Part shown: in pieces, positions 60,601 to 64,000 of the stretch | Numbering within the stretch: the stretch's first letter is position 1 | How the letters are laid out: each line of letters begins with the position of its first letter | NCBI RefSeq assembly: GCF_010389155.1 | Contig: NC_057768.1 | Location: forward strand, 48,091,633-48,155,632 | Source: Erigeron canadensis | Lineage: Eukaryota > Streptophyta > Magnoliopsida > Asterales > Asteraceae | Reading direction: 5' to 3' | DNA length: 64,000 bases | Program-made: the position numbers and the translations under genes | The notes under the pieces: generated by a model | Told to the model about the DNA's origin: nothing | What the model saw: only the letters and a program-made list of their open reading frames with translations | Database searches by the model: none

Positions 60601-61722
60601 AAATAATATTACATTTATTTACACTTTTAGTTGGCGTGAACAAATTAAAAATTTTGTCACATTTTTATGTGTGTAAAAATATATAGAACTAAAAGTGTGT
60701 AGAAGTTTTTCCACATTAAAAAGTGTGTAGATTAAAAGTTCACACTTTTTAGTGTAGACTTTCATAATCATTTTTAATTAGCGTGGACAAATGTGGTGTT
60801 ACAAAATAATTATAAAAGTTCACACTAAAAAGTGTGAAATTTTAATTCTACACACTTTTTAGTGTGAATAAATTTCTACACACCTTTAGTTCTACATATT
60901 TTTACACACATAAAAGCGTGACAAAAATTTTAATTTGTTCACATTAACTAAAAGTGTGAATAAATGCAATATTATTTGTAGTGCGTTAACGCGGAACAAA
61001 TAATGAGAAACTGCATTCCTCTGTGTGACTCATGTACACATTTCCAAAACTAGACATACAATTTTATCATTTTTATAACTTCTTTGTATCTGGTAATATA
61101 ATAATCAAAGTTACTAATAAGTAATCACATGCACCTGGATTTCATTTGTTTCTGGAAACAAATTAGATGAATAATCATTTCCAAAATAAACTTCAGGAGA
61201 CCTATCCATTATGTTGTACTTCTTGCAAAATGGTAACCAATGTTTTGCAAATTTAGCAGCCTCTATGAAGGCAAACAATGTCAACTGTGACCCTCCATCA
61301 TCCGACACATAAACCGATAGCTTATCTGTCGGGTACTCGTATGCCAAAACCGACAAAACCGTGTTAAGTACCCCAATCGGTGGCTCCTTGAAAGGATCGG
61401 CGGTGCAAACAAATACATCTAGTCCTGGGTAATCGCTTTCCTTAGCCACCACTTGTGAAAGATTCTCAGGGAAAACCTGGCGGCGAACCGGATTTATGAA
61501 GAAAGCTTGCTTTGTTATCCACAATAAAGCTAACACAATATCGGCTACGAGTAGGAGAATGGTGTGGCATGTGAAAGCAGGAGATCGGTAGATCATAAGG
61601 TTACAACAATGGCGATAAACGAGTGAAAAAATGTCGATTAGGTAAACGAGTGTGTAAACTCGATTGAACCAGCTGGTTTTGGGTGAAGGTTTGCTTATAT
61701 GAAGAGATGGAACTTTTTCCAT
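57688..61722 (-). CDS. Cellulose synthase-like glycosyltransferase, CslG/CslM type (copy A)
   Basis: Six exons on the minus strand: 61135-61722, 60103-60255, 59316-59441, 58781-59194, 58343-58690, 57688-58233; 725 codons, 724 aa. All introns are phase 0 at the same places as in the other copies. Motifs: DDGG 141-144, DCD 306-308, LTED with D438, QSNRW 476-480. Helices at about 22-40 and 51-70, then the exon 5 end and exon 6 (FVQLFIAGFVVVNSWPIY). It differs from copies B-D throughout and carries GSGGFFRR rather than GTG. Its exon 2 starts GMYKSMKAKIQ where CslG proteins usually have MMYEDMK. The copy is therefore an older branch of the array and the best candidate for a distinct specificity. 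Intron 1 contains a CACTA-type MITE (60,595-60,983). Confidence 0.93.
60595..60983. mobile_element. CACTA-type foldback MITE, copy 2
   Basis: Ends CACTATAAATAATATTACAT and, inverted, CACTACAAATAATATTGCAT, with identical 3-bp flanks CGT at 60,592-60,594 and 60,984-60,986. The interior matches copy 1 (51,535-51,924) in order and composition, including several AAAAAGTGTG/CACACTTTTT pairs. It sits in intron 1 of Csl copy A. Confidence 0.85.
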
Positions 61723-61854
61723 GGTGCGTTTTGTGTATATCGTGCGCCTTATTAGTGTGAATGGATGTCAAATGAAGTATACATATATATAAACGAAAGT
61801 TACTAAAAGGTATCCATGAGAACCATTTGATTATCAAAACTTAATAATTGAATG

Positions 61855-61888
<34 letters not shown>

Positions 61889-62139
61889 TTAAATCTTTGG
61901 GAGGACATAAGATTAAGTCTTTTTATGAGGGTTTGGCTCACCTAGGTTCAAGTCTGAGGGGTAGACTTTATCCCTATTAATTGTCGTGCCTTCGAGCGGA
62001 TTAGTAGGGAGTTTTTCTCCATCGGGTATTTGAAAAAGACATTTCTACTTCGAGAGAGCTTTCTAGCACGGACCCGGTTAAGACAACGTAAACGACATGA
62101 AATTTCCAGCGAAATTCACCTTTAAAAAAAAAAAAAAAA
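61889..62139 (+). mobile_element. SINE with poly(A) tail
   Basis: A block of about 250 bp with a good RNA polymerase III box B (GGTTCAAGTCT, 61,945-61,955), GC-richer than its surroundings and ending in a run of 16 A (62,124-62,139), fits a tRNA-derived SINE. Box A is degenerate (near 61,900-61,915). A target duplication could not be defined because the left flank is an (AT)n tract. Confidence 0.6.
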
Positions 62140-62940
62140 CGTTCATATCTGGTAATCTGATATGTTCATGTTTAAATGATATATGTGAACATTTATACAT
62201 ATGATTTTGACAATTAGTGTCATTAATATATATGTATATATATAATGTTTTTGTTTTAAAAAAAGAAAAAATATTTTAAAATCTACTCTTTTTTTTAGCT
62301 TGATAAACCAGGAACAAAAATCTGACTAGTTGAGTTTTGATTTTTGGGCTAATTACTTGGAAGTTTCTCAACTTGTCAATTAAACTTTTTTTTGGAGCTC
62401 GAACAAAAAAAAATTCTATTTGAATCAATAAAAACGGCTAAAATAACTATTGTGAGGATTCGAGTAAATAACCAGTAAAAAATTATTTTGAAAGTTATTT
62501 TTATTTATTTTTATTTCAGATTTTGATGACATGTTAATCCATGTCATTTTCATTAAAAAATAATTACACAAATAATGAACAAAAATTAAATTAAAAAAAC
62601 ATTAATTTGCCAAATATTACATTCCCTGCAATCCATCCAAAAATTTATTCAAAAAAAGAAGAAGAAAATGGGAAAGTTGATTTGTAATTCAACAACCGAA
62701 TATCTGATTTGTGATTCAACAACCGAATATCGTCGTTGTAACAATATCTCTCGGGACATTTATTTGAAATCAATAACCAATTAAATGTGACTTCATTGTA
62801 TATATCAGTGAACTCCTCATTGACTTCCATCGCGACCCCGATGTTTTTTTCATTAGAAATCTTGGTAACTTTCAAATGGTGTACATGGGTTGACATTCTA
62901 GATGAAATGTAGAGCCCGACGGCTTTATATATTGGGTTAA
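62140..62940. other. AT-rich spacer, no gene seen
   Basis: No coding exon or element ends were recognised. Confidence 0.4.
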
Positions 62941-63327
62941 CCGGTAATCCCATGGAAAGACCCAACAACTGCCGCCGCCGTCGATCTACCGATAACCACC
63001 ACAACGACCACCGCCGCCGCCGTCACCACCACATGGGATGACGTATCAGGTCTAGAGGACCAACAAAAAAGACACCTTCAACGTCTCCACACCAAAGGAA
63101 TCCTATGGAAACACCCACACAATCTTAATTCCGATGACCCATCATTGGCGGTGGTGTTCAGGCTGAGCCACTGCGGAGATGTCGAGGCCAACAGGAATTG
63201 CTTGTTCATGGCGTCACAAAAGGCGACGGGGTTGACGGAGATAACCGCTAAAGATCTACAGCGGCGGACGGTGAAAAGATTCTTGGAGAGCAGGAGGGAG
63301 AATGATGATATATATATATATATATAG
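62941..63327 (+). pseudogene. Fragment of an unidentified plant gene
   Basis: The plus-strand frame is open from 62,941 to a stop after 63,327 and reads like real protein: TTWDDVSGLEDQQKRHLQRL, LAVVFRLSHCGDVEANRNCL, then LTEITAKDLQRRTVKRFLES. The GDVEANRNCLF stretch recalls the DGNCLF motif of OTU-like proteases, but the glycine is replaced, and I cannot name the family with confidence. There is no clear start codon, and the frame runs into an (AT)n tract, so this is a truncated gene or one exon of a gene extending beyond what I can see. A proline/threonine/alanine-rich stretch precedes the conserved part. Confidence 0.4.
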
Positions 63328-64000
63328 ATATACATATAGCTATAAAACATATGTATGATCCAGATCTGAGAAGTGGATGGAGGATTCATGTTGTTATTTA
63401 AGAACAAATCATGTGAATTTTATTATGTGTTTTATATATTTTAAGTAGATCCACATGGAACGGGACATGGAAATGTTTTTTTTTAAATTAAAGATGTAAC
63501 CGGCTAATAATTGTTCATATAAGCATAATTCGGTCGCGACCCTATAATAGTTAGGGTGATGGCATCACCTACTACTCACTCACCACTCACTCTCAACAAA
63601 TCACATTATGCCACCTTAAATCCACCACTTACTCACCACTCACCCAAATTTTGTTGGCATTACCACCACTCACACCACATTATCCCTTACAGGAAAAGAC
63701 AAAAAGAAAAAGAAAGAAAGGACAAAATAAGGAAAGAAGAAATAGAAGAGAACAAGTGGTTGTAGGGAATGGAAGTTCCGCCCGATTTCCACCACCCGTG
63801 AGTGGTTCATCGTTGGCGGCAGTGTTCCACTAGTGGTCGGGAGGGCAACACCCTTATTTAGCCGTTTTTCTTGATTCAAATAGAACTTTTTTTGTTCGAG
63901 CTTTAAAAAAGGTTTAAGTGATAAGTTTAGGGACTTTCAAAGTAATTAACCCTTGATTTTTCAACTTTGATCAATTAGTGATATTATACAATACATGATG
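63328..64000. other. Spacer at the window edge
   Basis: Contains (CACTCACCA)-like simple repeats near 63,570-63,680 and a purine-rich stretch near 63,690-63,750. Short frames here are low complexity. No gene recognised. Confidence 0.35.

Overview
The window is nuclear DNA of a flowering plant: AT-rich, with spliced genes using GT-AG introns, long repeat-filled intergenic space and many small DNA transposon relics. The proteins are typical of a eudicot. The cytochrome oxidase 5C sequence and the repeat types (Helitrons with GC-rich terminal hairpins, a SINE with an AGGTTCAAGTCT box) make Asteraceae my best guess, but that is inference, not proof.

Layout. Positions 1-11,100 hold no gene I can support. 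They hold a Mutator-type MITE with a 9-bp target duplication, Helitron relics and AT-rich spacer. From 11.2 to 33.4 kb lies a housekeeping stretch, rebuilt exon by exon: a clade II SWEET sugar transporter (+), SRP19 (+), a Kish/TMEM167 Golgi protein (-), cytochrome c oxidase subunit 5C (+, long leader intron), an ABI-like subunit of the SCAR/WAVE complex (-) and the 26S proteasome subunit RPN12 (-). After a repeat-rich gap comes a chloroplast ribosomal protein S6 gene (+, 36.6-37.9 kb) whose frame is broken by one in-frame TAG. From 38 to 61.7 kb is a tandem array, all on the minus strand, of cellulose synthase-like genes of the CslG/CslM type (glycosyltransferase family 2). Four are apparently intact (712-726 aa, six exons each, same exon boundaries) and one is a decayed relic at the 3' end. 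The last 2 kb hold a SINE and a gene fragment.

How they relate. The housekeeping genes act independently (secretion targeting, Golgi traffic, respiration, actin nucleation, protein turnover), but SRP19, Kish and RPN12 share TGGGCY (site II) motifs upstream. The Csl array is the metabolically interesting part. CslG/CslM-type proteins include enzymes known from other plants to add glucuronic acid to triterpenoids in saponin synthesis, so this array could supply such activities; sequence alone cannot decide that. Two neighbouring copies share a nearly identical stretch of exon 1 while the rest has diverged, which points to gene conversion.

All exon coordinates were derived by hand from splice signals, reading frame and recalled family conservation. 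No alignment or transcript was available.
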